Shown here one piece after another: positions 41,067 to 50,321 of a stretch of 64,000 nucleotides of DNA (position 1 is the first letter of the stretch; the number at the start of each line of letters is the position of its first letter). A program made the position numbers and the translations under genes. The notes beneath the pieces are model-generated. The model was not told the DNA's origin. It was given only the letters and a program-made list of their open reading frames with translations, and made no database searches. Source of the DNA: Sutcliffiella horikoshii. GTDB lineage: Bacteria > Bacillota > Bacilli > Bacillales > Bacillaceae_I. The stretch lies in contig NZ_VTEV01000006.1 of NCBI RefSeq assembly GCF_008180725.1, forward strand, positions 131,409 through 195,408, given 5' to 3'.

Positions 41067-41296
41067 TAGACGTCGGTACGGTTGTACTAACAGGATTATA
41101 TGCTTATTGCTTATTCAGTAGTCAACCTGATGTCCAGGAGTTAGAGGAAGACGTCAAATTGACGGGAACCATGGAGTCTACTGGACGTCTTGTAGAACTA
41201 TCGTGTCAGACCTGCAGGAAGTTAAAGAGGCACAGAGAGATCGAGAGGAATTTATTTGAGTGTACAAAATGTAGACGGCGTATTGATCTGAGGTAG
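41057..41296 (+). CDS. Fourth gene of the GACGTC cassette, membrane/zinc-ribbon protein
   Basis: A 79-residue protein: an N-terminal hydrophobic segment (VGTVVLTGLYAYCLF), an acidic linker (DVQELEEDVKLTG), then CQTC and CTKC pairs as a likely zinc ribbon with a basic end (RRRIDLR). It would sit at the membrane with the zinc domain inside. It is the last gene of the prophage side. Function unknown. Confidence 0.5.
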   Translation: MGLVDVGTVVLTGLYAYCLFSSQPDVQELEEDVKLTGTMESTGRLVELSCQTCRKLKRHREIERNLFECTKCRRRIDLR

Positions 41297-41308
41297 GGAA
41301 TAAAATAA

Positions 41309-41335
41309 AAATGGCGTGCAAAAAACCCGCCATTT
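41309..41335. terminator. Hairpin at the prophage/chromosome border
   Basis: AAATGGCG (41309-41316) pairs with CGCCATTT (41328-41335). It lies 12 bases after the last cassette gene. attR should lie between here and the 3' end of the yutJ-like gene (41439), but it cannot be fixed because attL is outside the window. Confidence 0.5.
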
Positions 41336-41438
41336 CCCCGCCCGATATTTGAAGTTGTTTGATTGTTTTTGAAAACATCACTTATTATAAACCTTGATAT
41401 ATCAACGTTTCTTATATTATTTGAAACGATTTAATCTG

Positions 41439-42506
41439 TCATCCATTATGATATTTATACATCCAAAGAATACCGGATTTTAATAAACGCGCTACTCGTC
41501 CAGTTAACGGTCTTTCATTTACTAAGCCGAATCCATGCTTCCTGCCAAGAGATCCTAATACTCCTTTTAGCTTGATGGCCGGGAATTCTTCTGGTGGAGC
41601 TTCGCCATTCCAGCGTTTCAATAACACTTGGACAATCTGTTCAGCTTGTCCTTCTGCTAATTGAGCACTTGGTGCGTGAGGGAGGCTGGCACAATCACCA
41701 ACTACATAAATATTTTCATGTCCTGGTATGTTGTGCTGTTTTGTCAGGACTACGCGACCTTGTCCATCTTTTTCGACATCAAGCTCACGAACTACTTTGT
41801 TTGGCTGAATTCCTGCAGTCCAAACGATCACATCACAATGTACCGGTTCGTCATGGTTGTAAAGGGTGTTTTCCTCTACACGAGTGATGTTTGAGCCATT
41901 CACTACTTCCACTCCATGTGTCTCAAACCAGTTTTGTACATATTTACTAAGTCTTTCAGGAAAGCTCGAAAGAATGATATTACCGCGGTCGAATAGTTTA
42001 ATTGTCAAGTCCGGTCGGCTTTCACGAAGCTCACTCGCAATCTCAACCCCACTCAATCCACCACCGACTATAGCAACCACTTTATTAGCCGGTAAATCGT
42101 TTAAAGCTTGGTAAGCTTTTCTGGACTTATTAATAGTCTGAATACTGTACGTGTATTCTTCTGCACCAGGAATATCATGGTACTTGTCCTCGCAGCCAAG
42201 GCCGATAATGAGATCATCAAAGGAAAGTGTGCTTCCATCTTCGAAGTGTACAACTTTCTCATCCATTTCGACTTTAGAAACTTCCCCATATTTAACAGAG
42301 AGTCTTTCGTGTTCTGGAAAAGTTACACGGACATGATGGTCTGAAATCGTTCCCGCAGCCAGCGCATAGAATTCTGTTTTCAAACTATGATATGGAGCTC
42401 TGTCCACCAATACAATTTCAATATCTGATGGTAATTGATTAGGAAGAAGTCGATGTAAAACGCGCATACCGCCGTAGCCTGCGCCAAGCACAACAAGTTT
42501 TTTCAT
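41439..42506 (-). CDS. yutJ: Type II NADH dehydrogenase-like flavoprotein YutJ
   Basis: A 355-residue FAD/NAD(P) oxidoreductase: FAD motif VVLGAGYGGMRVLHRL at the N-terminus, second GxGxxG-type motif VVAIVGGGLSGVEIASELRE, and ENIYVVGDCAS for FAD near 290. It ends GILWMYKYHNG like the B. subtilis protein. It would pass electrons from NADH to quinone. AAAAGGGG precedes ATG 42506. The gene is intact although the prophage border lies just after its stop. Confidence 0.85.
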   Translation of the reverse strand: MKKLVVLGAGYGGMRVLHRLLPNQLPSDIEIVLVDRAPYHSLKTEFYALAAGTISDHHVRVTFPEHERLSVKYGEVSKVEMDEKVVHFEDGSTLSFDDLIIGLGCEDKYHDIPGAEEYTYSIQTINKSRKAYQALNDLPANKVVAIVGGGLSGVEIASELRESRPDLTIKLFDRGNIILSSFPERLSKYVQNWFETHGVEVVNGSNITRVEENTLYNHDEPVHCDVIVWTAGIQPNKVVRELDVEKDGQGRVVLTKQHNIPGHENIYVVGDCASLPHAPSAQLAEGQAEQIVQVLLKRWNGEAPPEEFPAIKLKGVLGSLGRKHGFGLVNERPLTGRVARLLKSGILWMYKYHNG

Positions 42507-42791
42507 AGCAGCTAAACCCCTTTTTAAGCGAATAGAATCAAAAGTATAATAAAGTAGACCCTTTGAAGGTAATAGGAAGAAGATAGATAAAACTAGTATT
42601 CTAGGAAAGCTTTTTATGTGAAAGAAAACACATATTGTAATACAATTGCGCTTTCATTTTGAAAATGTATAACACGTTTAAATAAAATAACATTAAAAGT
42701 ATATCGAAATTATGACAAAATAACAACATTCTTTCGGAAAAATGTTGAGTTAAGTCGATTAATATCAACACTTTATAGGGAACCTTCATAA
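42507..42791. other. AT-rich gap between divergent yutJ and yuzB
   Basis: About 285 bases with no supported gene. It should contain the leftward yutJ promoter. The yuzB promoter begins at 42792. Confidence 0.4.
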
Positions 42792-42820
42792 TTGACGTTT
42801 TAAGGAAAAAAAGGTAGCAT
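42792..42820 (+). promoter_or_regulatory. SigA-type promoter of yuzB
   Basis: TTGACG (42792-42797), 17-base spacer, TAGCAT (42815-42820). It lies 26 bases before the start codon and matches the consensus at five and four of six positions. Confidence 0.55.
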
Positions 42821-42846
42821 GGAAGTGCAATAGAGGGGTGAAATTA

Positions 42847-43083
42847 GTGAAGCCAATCATCGAATTTTGTATAAGTAATTTAGCCAGTGGTTCGCAAAGA
42901 GCGAGAGAAGTGTTGGAAAAAGATCCAAACCTGGATATTGTGGAATACGGCTGTTTAGGATATTGTGGCAAATGTTTTGACACACTTTTTGCTCTCGTTA
43001 ACGGAGATGTTGTGGCAGGAGAGTCTCCAGAACAACTGGTAGACAACATATATATTTATCTGGAAGAGAACCCAATGTTCTAA
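42847..43083 (+). CDS. yuzB: YuzB, DUF1450 protein
   Basis: A 78-residue protein ([53 protein letters not shown]-like end). It matches DUF1450/YuzB with a thioredoxin-like fold and four cysteines, of which [10 protein letters not shown] may bind metal or do redox work. GTG 42847 is chosen to match the family start (M-x-P-x-IEFC). Neighbours yutJ as in B. subtilis. Confidence 0.85.
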   Translation: MKPIIEFCISNLASGSQRAREVLEKDPNLDIVEYGCLGYCGKCFDTLFALVNGDVVAGESPEQLVDNIYIYLEENPMF

Positions 43084-43087
43084 TCAA

Positions 43088-43129
43088 AAAAAGATCATGG
43101 ACCCCTCATTGGGGAGCCATGCTCTTTTT
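43088..43129 (+). terminator. Terminator after yuzB
   Basis: A long hairpin centred on CCCCTC-ATT-GGGGAG with outer AGATCATGG/CCATGCTCT arms, followed by T-run. It may also serve the convergent gene. Confidence 0.8.
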
Positions 43130-43152
43130 ATATTGTTCTGGTACTTTATCAC

Positions 43153-43845
43153 CTAGCTGCTTACTTTCAATTTTGTGGATTTTCGTATCTCATACCAACG
43201 GTCCCTTGCTTTTTCGACAAGGCGTTGTTCCTTTTCTTTATGCTTGTGTCCTATGACCATCTGGAAATATCGAGTGGCTTGACGCTCCAAGTTTAAACGG
43301 CAATTTAGGTCCCCTATTAAGTAAAGCAATTTTATTTCAGACATCCCCTTTTCTTCATAATCCCCCAGTGTATAGGAAAGTTCAAACTGCTCTACCGCAA
43401 GCTTTAAAAATCTCTGCTCCTGTGTATTACTATGTTCAATGGTGCGATATATCCAAGCAAGTCGAAGATAGAGACCTGCCATGACAATTGGTGTTTCTTT
43501 TTTAATAATCCCTGAATAGATACCTAATTTATATGAGTTAATGGCAGTTTCAACAGATCGCTTCTGCCCGTAATTTTTATAGTTCCAATGCTTTTGTATC
43601 TTTGTTTGGATGGCGAAATGTGCTTCTTTTGTTAATTTAGGGTTAAATTCGTCTGAAACTGCATATCCACAATATGGACAAACAGAAACGTAATAGAGTA
43701 GAGGGTTGGTCTCTAATGACTGGTAAGTGGAACAAAAATCCGAATCATGGGTTAAAGGACGTATATAACGGGATTTTATTTTAAACGTGCTATATGCATG
43801 TTTACAATTTTCACATGAAATGTTTCGGCTTAAGTATTGTTCCAT
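43153..43845 (-). CDS. DUF2225-family protein
   Basis: A 230-residue protein with zinc-type cysteine pairs (CENCK at about 11-15; CPYCGYAVSDEF at about 56-67) and a helical tetratricopeptide-like C-terminal part (IVMAGLYLRLAWIYRTIEHS, YLIGDLNCRLNLERQATRYF). This is the DUF2225 pattern of Bacillus proteins of unknown role. ATG 43845 behind GAGGGTGA; GTG 43854 is possible. Confidence 0.7.
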   Translation of the reverse strand: MEQYLSRNISCENCKHAYSTFKIKSRYIRPLTHDSDFCSTYQSLETNPLLYYVSVCPYCGYAVSDEFNPKLTKEAHFAIQTKIQKHWNYKNYGQKRSVETAINSYKLGIYSGIIKKETPIVMAGLYLRLAWIYRTIEHSNTQEQRFLKLAVEQFELSYTLGDYEEKGMSEIKLLYLIGDLNCRLNLERQATRYFQMVIGHKHKEKEQRLVEKARDRWYEIRKSTKLKVSS

Positions 43846-44044
43846 TTTTGTCACCCTCTCTTAACCTTCTTGACAATATAATACAAAAGTACCACAAGAG
43901 AAAAACTCATACAACATAAATGAATCAAAATACCCATAAAGTGAAGTGTGTTTTTTTTCTTGTCTATACATTATTTTGCTAATCTTGGGTAATTTATTTA
44001 AGAACACACAGATATGAGAACGGTTTCTGATTGGTTGTAACATA

Positions 44045-44076
44045 TTGACAAAAAAAAGTTCTTTCAAACGCTTTCA
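44045..44076 (+). promoter_or_regulatory. Possible nupC control region with cre-like site
   Basis: TTGACA stands at 44045-44050 and a CcpA cre-like sequence TTCAAACGCTTTCA at 44063-44076, matching most conserved positions of the consensus. No convincing -10 was found at the right distance. Catabolite control of a nucleoside transporter would make sense. The rest of 43855-44156 shows no gene. Confidence 0.4.
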
Positions 44077-44156
44077 TTTCGTAGTAAAGTGGTACTGTGA
44101 TAGTTAGATGTCTGACGACAAACAACTTGCAGAAATTTCTAATAGAGGTGAATATT

Positions 44157-45392
44157 ATGAATAATATCCTTTGGGGTTTAATGGGAATCGCAGTTATCTT
44201 TGCAATCGCATTCCTACTTTCGGAAAACAAACGAAAGATCAAGATTCGTACAATATTAGGCGGATTAGCTATTCAATTGCTATTCGCATTTATCGTATTG
44301 AAGTGGGAGTTAGGTCGAACAGCTTTTCTTGGCTTGACTGAAATTGTTCAAAATATTATCAATTACGCGAATGAGGGTATTGGTTTCCTGTTCGGACCGG
44401 TACTAGGTAATCCTGGTTCTGAAGCAACAGGATTTGTATTCGCATTCCATGTATTAACGATTATCATTTTCTTCTCTGCGTTAATATCCGTCCTTTACTA
44501 TCTTGGTATCATGCAGGTGGTTATTCGCTTCCTTGGTGGCGGTCTTGCGAAGCTTTTAGGAACAAGCAGAACAGAATCATTGTCTGCTTCCGCTAACATT
44601 TTCGTTGGACAAACAGAAGCACCATTAGTAATTCGTCCTTATATTGCAGGAATGACTAAATCTGAGTTGTTTGCTGTTATGACAGGTGGACTTGCATCTG
44701 TAGCAGGTTCTGTATTGTTCGGTTATGCGGCACTTGGAATTCCTCTTGAGTACCTATTGGCAGCAAGTTTCATGGCAGCGCCTGGTGGATTGATCATGGC
44801 AAAAATGCTCATCCCTGAAACGGAAGAGCCAAAAAATGATTCCAATGCTCAAATTGGTGAATCAGAAGAAGACAAAGCAACGAACGTAATTGATGCTGCA
44901 GCTCGCGGGGCTTCTGACGGTTTAAAACTTGCACTAAACGTTGGTGCGATGCTACTAGCATTCATCGCTTTGATTGCTCTAATCAATGGAATCTTAGGTG
45001 GAATCGGTGGTTGGTTCGGTGCTGAAAACTTCTCCCTTGACTACATTCTTGGATATCTATTTGCACCACTTGCCTTCGTTATCGGTATTCCTTGGAGTGA
45101 AGCCGTTGCGGCAGGTAACTTGATTGGTCAAAAGCTTGTATTAAATGAGTTCGTAGCTTACTCTACTTTCTCTGCACAACTTGATATGTTCAGCGAAAAA
45201 TCTGTAGCTGTGATCGCATTCGCACTATGTGGATTTGCGAATCTTTCTTCCTTAGCAATCCTATTAGGTGGACTTGGAAACCTAGCTCCAAGCCGTCGTC
45301 CTGATATCGCACGTTTAGGCTTCCGTGCAATTATTGCAGGTACTCTTTCTAACTTGTTGAGTGCAGCAATTGCAGGAATGTTCTTGTTCTAA
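44157..45392 (+). CDS. nupC: NupC-family nucleoside transporter (YutK-like)
   Basis: A 411-residue membrane protein of the concentrative nucleoside transporter family: N-terminal [37 protein letters not shown] with the conserved GQTEAP motif, [20 protein letters not shown], and [20 protein letters not shown] with the C-terminal conserved region. It imports nucleosides with protons or sodium. ATG 44157 behind GAGGTGA; the same place is held by yutK in B. subtilis. A strong terminator follows. Confidence 0.92.
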   Translation: MNNILWGLMGIAVIFAIAFLLSENKRKIKIRTILGGLAIQLLFAFIVLKWELGRTAFLGLTEIVQNIINYANEGIGFLFGPVLGNPGSEATGFVFAFHVLTIIIFFSALISVLYYLGIMQVVIRFLGGGLAKLLGTSRTESLSASANIFVGQTEAPLVIRPYIAGMTKSELFAVMTGGLASVAGSVLFGYAALGIPLEYLLAASFMAAPGGLIMAKMLIPETEEPKNDSNAQIGESEEDKATNVIDAAARGASDGLKLALNVGAMLLAFIALIALINGILGGIGGWFGAENFSLDYILGYLFAPLAFVIGIPWSEAVAAGNLIGQKLVLNEFVAYSTFSAQLDMFSEKSVAVIAFALCGFANLSSLAILLGGLGNLAPSRRPDIARLGFRAIIAGTLSNLLSAAIAGMFLF

Positions 45393-45400
45393 AAAGATAG

Positions 45401-45438
45401 AAATTCCACTCATCCTTCTTGGATGGGTGGATTTTTTT
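45401..45438 (+). terminator. Terminator after nupC
   Basis: CCACTCATCC (45406-45415) pairs with GGATGGGTGG (45421-45430), extended by AAAT/ATTT, followed by seven T. Confidence 0.9.
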
Positions 45439-45461
45439 ATGTGCAGAAACAGAAAAGTGGG

Positions 45462-45878
45462 TAAAGACCTTTCCGAGAAGCTTTTTGAGTGGGGAGAGGT
45501 CTTCATAAGGTGGATGAAGACCTCTGAGAGAAGTTTTCGAGTTGGGAGAGGTCTTCATAAGCCGGATGAAGACCTCCGAGAGAAGTTTTCCGGTGGGGAG
45601 AGGTCTTCATAAGCTGGATGAAGACCTCCGAGAGAAGTTTTCCAGTTGGGAGAGGTCCTCATAAGCTGGATGAAGACCTCCGAGGGAAGCTTTCCGATTG
45701 GAAGAGGTCCTCATAAGCTGGATGAAGACCTCTGAGAGAAGTTTTCAGCTTGGAAGAGGTCTTCATAAGCACCTCTGAGAGAAGTTTTCCGGTTGGGAGA
45801 GGTCCTCATAAGCCGGATGAAGACCTCCGCGAGAAGTTTTCCGGTTGGGAGAGGTCTTCATAAGCTGGATGAAGCCTT
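45462..45878. repeat. Tandem array 1, period 52 bp, about eight copies
   Basis: Copies begin with GATGAAGACCT at 45513, 45565, 45617, 45669, 45721 and 45817, with degenerate or cut copies at about 45462, 45771 and 45868. Each junction forms a perfect hairpin AGGTCTTCAT-N7-ATGAAGACCT. No unique spacers exist, so it is not CRISPR. Frames across it have no ribosome binding site. It lies between the nupC terminator and dapF. Confidence 0.85.
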
Positions 45879-45918
45879 GGGAAAGCACCCTCAGAACAAT
45901 CCTTCAACCCATAACTAG

Positions 45919-45969
45919 AAAAACCCATGTTATCGTGCTTCCACAGAAGCAAGCGATACATGGGTTTTT
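45919..45969. terminator. Bidirectional terminator-like hairpin
   Basis: AAAAACCCATGT (from 45919) pairs with ACATGGGTTTTT (to 45969); an inner GCTTC-CACA-GAAGC stem tops it. It separates array 1 from dapF. Confidence 0.75.
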
Positions 45970-46057
45970 CATATAAAACGGGGGATATTTCTATTGTGTT
46001 CAGACTTTTATGTATTTATACTTGAAGAAATAAATTATTTTTGGAGGAAAAGTAAAC

Positions 46058-46912
46058 ATGCGCTCCTTTCAATTCACCAAGATGCACGGACTCGGGAACA
46101 ATTATATATATGTAAATATGTTTGAGGAAAAGTTAAATGAAGATGAATTATCCAATCTTGCAGTTAAAGTAGCAAACATCCATACCGGCATCGGTTCTGA
46201 TGGCATGATTTTGATCTGCCCATCTGAAAAAGCACCAGTAATGATGCGAATCTTCAATAATGACGGATCGGAAGGAAAAAATTGTGGAAATGGTCTTCGT
46301 TGTGTAGCGAAATATGCTTATGAGCAGGGGATTGTACAAACAGAAACGTTTAAAATTGAAACACTTTCTGGACTAGTGGAAGCTGAAGTTGAACTAGAAG
46401 ACGGCCAGGTTACCTCTGTAACGGTCGATATGGGAAATCCAAAATTCTCTACAAAGGAAATCCCGATACTTGTTGAGGAAAAGGAAGCCTTAGTTGCTGA
46501 ACCATTTACAGTAGCCCGAGAAACTTATGAAATAACCACAGTTTCCATGGGCAATCCACACGTCATTTTTTATGTAGATGATATAAAAGAAGCGCCACTA
46601 ACAACTCTTGGACCTGTTGTGGAAAAGGACCCTCGTTTTCCTGAGGGAGTAAATGTTGAGTTTGTCGAGGTTGTCGCAAAAGATGAGCTGCATTTCCGCG
46701 TTTGGGAAAGAGGGTCTGGTATCACGCAGGCATGCGGTACCGGTGCATGTGCAGCAGTAGTAGCCTCTGTCCTTAACAACAAAACGTCCCGTGACAAAGA
46801 AACGGTTGTACATCTTGCAGGAGGAGACCTCTATATCACATGGACGAACGAAGGGTCTGTCAAAATGCGTGGGCCAGCGGAAGTTATCTGTACCGGAACT
46901 TTCTATTATTAA
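46058..46912 (+). CDS. dapF: Diaminopimelate epimerase
   Basis: A 284-residue enzyme with the two catalytic cysteines in [15 protein letters not shown] (C76) and [11 protein letters not shown] (C226), plus the N-terminal [14 protein letters not shown]. It converts LL- to meso-diaminopimelate for lysine and peptidoglycan synthesis. GGAGGAAAAG precedes ATG 46058. Length is normal for Bacillus. The A-type Fe-S carrier gene follows. Confidence 0.96.
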   Translation: MRSFQFTKMHGLGNNYIYVNMFEEKLNEDELSNLAVKVANIHTGIGSDGMILICPSEKAPVMMRIFNNDGSEGKNCGNGLRCVAKYAYEQGIVQTETFKIETLSGLVEAEVELEDGQVTSVTVDMGNPKFSTKEIPILVEEKEALVAEPFTVARETYEITTVSMGNPHVIFYVDDIKEAPLTTLGPVVEKDPRFPEGVNVEFVEVVAKDELHFRVWERGSGITQACGTGACAAVVASVLNNKTSRDKETVVHLAGGDLYITWTNEGSVKMRGPAEVICTGTFYY

Positions 46913-47026
46913 TCACAAAGGCTTGTTCCTTTTGCATATACTATTAAAGCAGTAAGTTTGAGCAGACTTCCATTTCACGATATAATGAGGGTAATGGAAT
47001 TGGAAATACATTGGGAGGTGTAACAT

Positions 47027-47389
47027 ATGAGTGATGTGATTACAATTACGGAAGCAGCAGCTTTTCAAATAAAAGATATGATGAAAGAACACGGCGATGA
47101 ATCCGTCTTTTTACGTGTAGGCGTGAAAGGTGGAGGATGTAGCGGTCTTTCTTACGGTATGGGCTTTGAAGAAGAAAAAGGCGAAAAGGACATTGAATTG
47201 GAACAGCACGGTATCAGAATCTTAATCGATGCTGAAAGCAAGCCAATTCTTCAAGATGTAAAAATTGATTTTAAACAATCCATGATGGGCGGCGGGTTCA
47301 CCATCGATAATCCGAACGCGATTGCAAATTGTGGGTGTGGGTCTTCTTTCCGTACTGCGACGAATACTGGTACACCGGAAGAGTGCTAA
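47027..47389 (+). CDS. yutM: A-type Fe-S carrier YutM (HesB/IscA family)
   Basis: A 120-residue protein with the three conserved cysteines in GGCSGLSYG (about 37-45) and CGCGSSF (about 103-109). Such proteins carry Fe-S clusters to target enzymes. GGGAGGTG precedes ATG 47027. It sits after dapF as in B. subtilis. A terminator follows. Confidence 0.92.
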   Translation: MSDVITITEAAAFQIKDMMKEHGDESVFLRVGVKGGGCSGLSYGMGFEEEKGEKDIELEQHGIRILIDAESKPILQDVKIDFKQSMMGGGFTIDNPNAIANCGCGSSFRTATNTGTPEEC

Positions 47390-47402
47390 AAATAGTCAAA
47401 AG

Positions 47403-47437
47403 CTTGGGTAACCTGTCAGGTTATCCAAGTTTTTTTG
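47403..47437 (+). terminator. Terminator after yutM
   Basis: CTTGGGTAACCT (47403-47414) pairs with AGGTTATCCAAG (47418-47429) with one G-T pair, followed by seven T. Confidence 0.9.
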
Positions 47438-47518
47438 TGATTATTTTCCAAAAAATATGAAACCAATTACCACTCCAAACCGTCTATATAGGTAGGTGAA
47501 AAAGAAGGAGTGGTCGTA

Positions 47519-48190
47519 GTGAAAGGTAAAAGGAGCATTTCAATTGTGCTATTGTCAGCACTAGGATTTGCAAGTATCGGAACAGCCTGTCAAGGAGTCG
47601 AAACACACACTAGTGAGTCATACCAATTTCATTCAACAAAACCTTCCAATCAATATGTACGCATGTCAATACCATCTAATACATTTTCCATAGATAGCAA
47701 TAAAGTAGAAGAAATTACGGAAGTTAGTGCGCAGTCAGTAGAAAATTCAACTGAAACTCCTCAAGAAAATCCCCCTGCACCTGAAACAGTTGACCATAAA
47801 GAAGATGAGGTTGAAAATCAGGTGGAAACAGTTACTATTGGTGACTATACCTACCATAAAATCCTTGACGATAGATTTAAAAGTCACATAGCCATTGCAG
47901 AAAAGCATGATGCCCACCTATATGGAATTCCGGAATCCGACGGTTTTATGATCTACCATGAGACAGAAGGCATTTTACTTTCCATGAGTACTGGTGCCGC
48001 AGTGGCAGAGGTTGAACATGCAGAAGTATTAATTGATTATTTTTCAACAGAAGGTTGGTCGGAGTATGAAGGGATAGTGGAAGGAATCAATCACGTACTT
48101 GATACAGGGGAAGAGGTTAATGTAGATCTTGGGGACTATGTAGGATATTTCATTAGCCTTGATAATGGCAGTATTGTTGTCTTTTGGTAA
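47519..48190 (+). CDS. Exported protein, unknown
   Basis: A 223-residue protein with a signal sequence (KGKRSISIVLLSALGFASIG then TAC); the Cys could be lipidated, but the lipobox is atypical. A Ser/Thr/Glu/Pro-rich linker (about 60-105) precedes a C-terminal acidic domain (GDYTYHKILDDRFKSHIAIA to the end). GTG 47519 is favoured by AAGGAG spacing over GTG 47510. No family is recognised. It has its own terminator. Confidence 0.6.
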   Translation: MKGKRSISIVLLSALGFASIGTACQGVETHTSESYQFHSTKPSNQYVRMSIPSNTFSIDSNKVEEITEVSAQSVENSTETPQENPPAPETVDHKEDEVENQVETVTIGDYTYHKILDDRFKSHIAIAEKHDAHLYGIPESDGFMIYHETEGILLSMSTGAAVAEVEHAEVLIDYFSTEGWSEYEGIVEGINHVLDTGEEVNVDLGDYVGYFISLDNGSIVVFW

Positions 48191-48203
48191 ACTTATACTA
48201 CAA

Positions 48204-48237
48204 GAAAAGCACCTTTCCAAAAGAGAGGTGCTTTTCC
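48204..48237. terminator. Bidirectional terminator between convergent genes
   Basis: GAAAAGCACCT (48204-48214) pairs perfectly with AGGTGCTTTTC (48226-48236). Confidence 0.85.
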
Positions 48238-48245
48238 ATGTTCTC

Positions 48246-48779
48246 TTATTTTGTACTTTTCCAGCGATAGAAGAAACAAGCCCCTAAAATAAGTGCCAAT
48301 CCAAGGGTCCCGATCACGGCATTTTGTGTGGAGAAGTTCGCGAATGGCTCTTTATCATCTGTGGGCACAGTACCCTCTCCAAGCTCCTTCAAATCGGACT
48401 GTGCCTGTGGTAGCTCTGCTGTTCTTGAACAAAGGTATGTCGTATATTCTCCATCTTCCATATGGGCATAGACCAAGTATTCTTTGTCTTTTTCAAAATA
48501 AACCCCACATGCTGCGGAGTCCATGGCAGTGTAAATGACTACTTCCTTCGTGTCTACACCTTTCCACGTTTCTGTCACACTCAATTTTACTTCTGTTGTA
48601 CTGTTGAATTTCTCCTTAACCTCTAACACTTTTCCTGTGAATACGGCATCCATTTTTGCCAGTTCCTCTTGCGGTGTGCCTGGTGGAAGGCAGGAGCACG
48701 CATAGCCTGTTGGTGAATAGAAAGATAGGGATAAGATAGAGAGGAGAATGGAAAGCACAGCAGCTTTGAAGAGTTTCAT
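48246..48779 (-). CDS. TIMP/NTR-like exported protein with membrane anchor
   Basis: A 177-residue protein: signal peptide (KLFKAAVLSILLSILSLSFY), then CSCLPPGTPQEELAKMDAVF TGKV, the N-terminal Cys-x-Cys of bacterial netrin/TIMP-like domains, further cysteines (SAACGVYF, TYLCSR), and a C-terminal membrane segment (NAVIGTLGLALILGACFFYR). Processing after the Ala before CSC would expose the Cys as in TIMPs. Role unknown; some animal relatives inhibit metalloproteases. GAGGTGATT precedes ATG 48779. Confidence 0.65.
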   Translation of the reverse strand: MKLFKAAVLSILLSILSLSFYSPTGYACSCLPPGTPQEELAKMDAVFTGKVLEVKEKFNSTTEVKLSVTETWKGVDTKEVVIYTAMDSAACGVYFEKDKEYLVYAHMEDGEYTTYLCSRTAELPQAQSDLKELGEGTVPTDDKEPFANFSTQNAVIGTLGLALILGACFFYRWKSTK

Positions 48780-48868
48780 TATGCTAATCACCTCGTTAAG
48801 TTTGTTACTAGGTTAGACGTTGAATGGTGTGAGAAGGTTACAGGTTCATTTATTTGGATTATCAAATA

Positions 48869-48901
48869 CAAAAAACCAACCCCTGTTCCCACAACGGTTG
48901 G
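48869..48901 (-). terminator. Terminator of yumC
   Basis: Read leftward, CCAACC (48901-48896) pairs with GGTTGG (48881-48876) and is followed by six T. Confidence 0.75.
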
Positions 48902-48920
48902 CTGCACCTTCATAGCCGGC

Positions 48921-49913
48921 TTAGAATAAACTAGTACTATGAAGCGGTTGAACTTTTGCTTTTGGATCGATGTAAGATTTGGCGTTATTTACAGCAGTAG
49001 GTGCCTCGCCAAAACCGCAAGCGATTAGTTTCACTTTTCCTTCGTATGTACAAATATCACCGGCAGCATAAATTCCGGATATATTTGTTTCCATTTTGGA
49101 ATTGACTACGATGGAATTCTTTTCAATTTCAAGTCCCCAATCTTTGATAGGCCCAAGGGAGGAAACGAATCCGTAGTTAACAATAACATCATCAACATCC
49201 AACACTTCACGGTCTTCGGATTTCACTTTTTCGAGGACAACCTGATTGATTGCGTTATCGTCACCGATTAGTTCTGCCGGTACGTATGGCGTTTTAATTT
49301 CAACTTTGGAATTCATTAATGTTTCCACACTGTGCTCGTGTGCGCGGAACTTGTCACGACGGTGAACCAGTGTCACCTTCTCGGCAATCGGCTCAAGCAT
49401 AAGTGCCCAGTCAACAGCAGAGTCCCCGCCACCGAATACAACCACTTTTTTGCCAGCAAATTTATTCATATCGTCCACAAAGTAGTGGATGTTCTTGTTC
49501 TCATAATCTTTAGCGTTCTCAAGCTCGAGGCGGCGTGGTTGGAATGCGCCATTACCAGCTGTGATGATGACTGCTTTGGAATAGTGCGTTTCTTTATCCG
49601 TTACAATCTTGAACGTTCCGTCACCCATTTTTTCAAGGGTTTGTACGGATTGCTCAAGTGCAACCGTTGGCTCAAACTTGGCCATCTGTTCTTTAAGGTT
49701 GTTGATCAATTCTTGTGCACGGATCTTTGGGAATCCGGCAATATCATATATGTACTTTTCGGGGTATAACGCGGATAACTGTCCACCCAATTGTGGTAGA
49801 CTTTCAATGATTTTGACGCTAGCCTGCCTCATACCTCCGTAGAAAGCAGTGAATAAGCCGGTTGGCCCTCCACCGATGATGGTGATGTCAAATACTTTTT
49901 GTTCTTCGCTCAT
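48921..49913 (-). CDS. yumC: Ferredoxin/flavodoxin-NADP+ reductase, YumC type
   Basis: A 330-residue flavoprotein of the thioredoxin-reductase-like FNR class: [20 protein letters not shown] (FAD), [19 protein letters not shown] (NADPH), and [20 protein letters not shown] (FAD). The CxxC pair of thioredoxin reductases is absent, as expected for YumC. It reduces ferredoxin or flavodoxin with NADPH. Transcribed divergently from the NADH dehydrogenase gene. Confidence 0.93.
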   Translation of the reverse strand: MSEEQKVFDITIIGGGPTGLFTAFYGGMRQASVKIIESLPQLGGQLSALYPEKYIYDIAGFPKIRAQELINNLKEQMAKFEPTVALEQSVQTLEKMGDGTFKIVTDKETHYSKAVIITAGNGAFQPRRLELENAKDYENKNIHYFVDDMNKFAGKKVVVFGGGDSAVDWALMLEPIAEKVTLVHRRDKFRAHEHSVETLMNSKVEIKTPYVPAELIGDDNAINQVVLEKVKSEDREVLDVDDVIVNYGFVSSLGPIKDWGLEIEKNSIVVNSKMETNISGIYAAGDICTYEGKVKLIACGFGEAPTAVNNAKSYIDPKAKVQPLHSTSLF

Positions 49914-50150
49914 CTGAATCTATCCCCCTAAACATTTGTTTACTTTCTTTCTTTATCATAGCATAATTTTCTCACAAATTCTGTTTTCAACCTTGGAAAA
50001 AGGGGAACATATACTGAAAATAGATTGAAATTTAGGAATTTTGGAACGGAATTACTTATTTTTTCCGAATATTTTAAAGCTTTTTAAACTATGATTTTGT
50101 CTTGAAAAAAAGACGGAAAAAGAATATGATGTTAGGTAGGTTAAGTTTCT

Positions 50151-50203
50151 TTGTGACAAATTTCGCACTTTTTTGCCGTTCATATTCGTGAAGTATTTCA
50201 CAA
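50151..50203 (+). promoter_or_regulatory. Two Rex operator-like sites before the NADH dehydrogenase gene
   Basis: TCGTGAAGTATTTCACAA (50186-50203) matches the Rex consensus TTGTGAA-N4-TTCACAA at all but one fixed position. A weaker copy TTGTGACAAATTTCGCAC lies at 50151-50168, 35 bases upstream centre to centre. Rex senses NADH/NAD+ and controls ndh in B. subtilis. The remaining 49914-50321 shows no gene. Confidence 0.7.
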
Positions 50204-50321
50204 TCATTTATTTCTAATAAATTTTATCTTAATAGTGGATAGTAAGAAAAGGTAAAGTGAGATTTGTTTCATGTCTTCATATTTATTTTATAAAAAATTT
50301 AATATAAAAGGTGTGATTCAT

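Larger units (their letters stand above)
40295..41189. repeat. Cluster of ten GACGTC palindromes
   Basis: GACGTC starts at 40295, 40340, 40381, 40419, 40531, 40624, 41022, 41069, 41150 and 41184; three more GACGT stand at 40284, 40982 and 41048. By eye only about four other GACGTC occur in the remaining 63 kb. The sites fall in all three codon phases, so codon preference alone does not explain them. Six of ten are TGACGTC. The cluster coincides exactly with the four-gene cassette. Confidence 0.8.

Noticed and set aside
40295-41189. GACGTC enrichment as simple Asp-Val codon use
   Set aside because: Only some sites read GAC-GTC; others read ACG-TCT/TCC (Thr-Ser) or GGA-CGT-CTT (Gly-Arg-Leu), so all phases are used.
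45361-45612. Open frame running through array 1
   Set aside because: The frame exists only because the repeat unit lacks stops in one phase; it crosses the nupC terminator and has no start signal.
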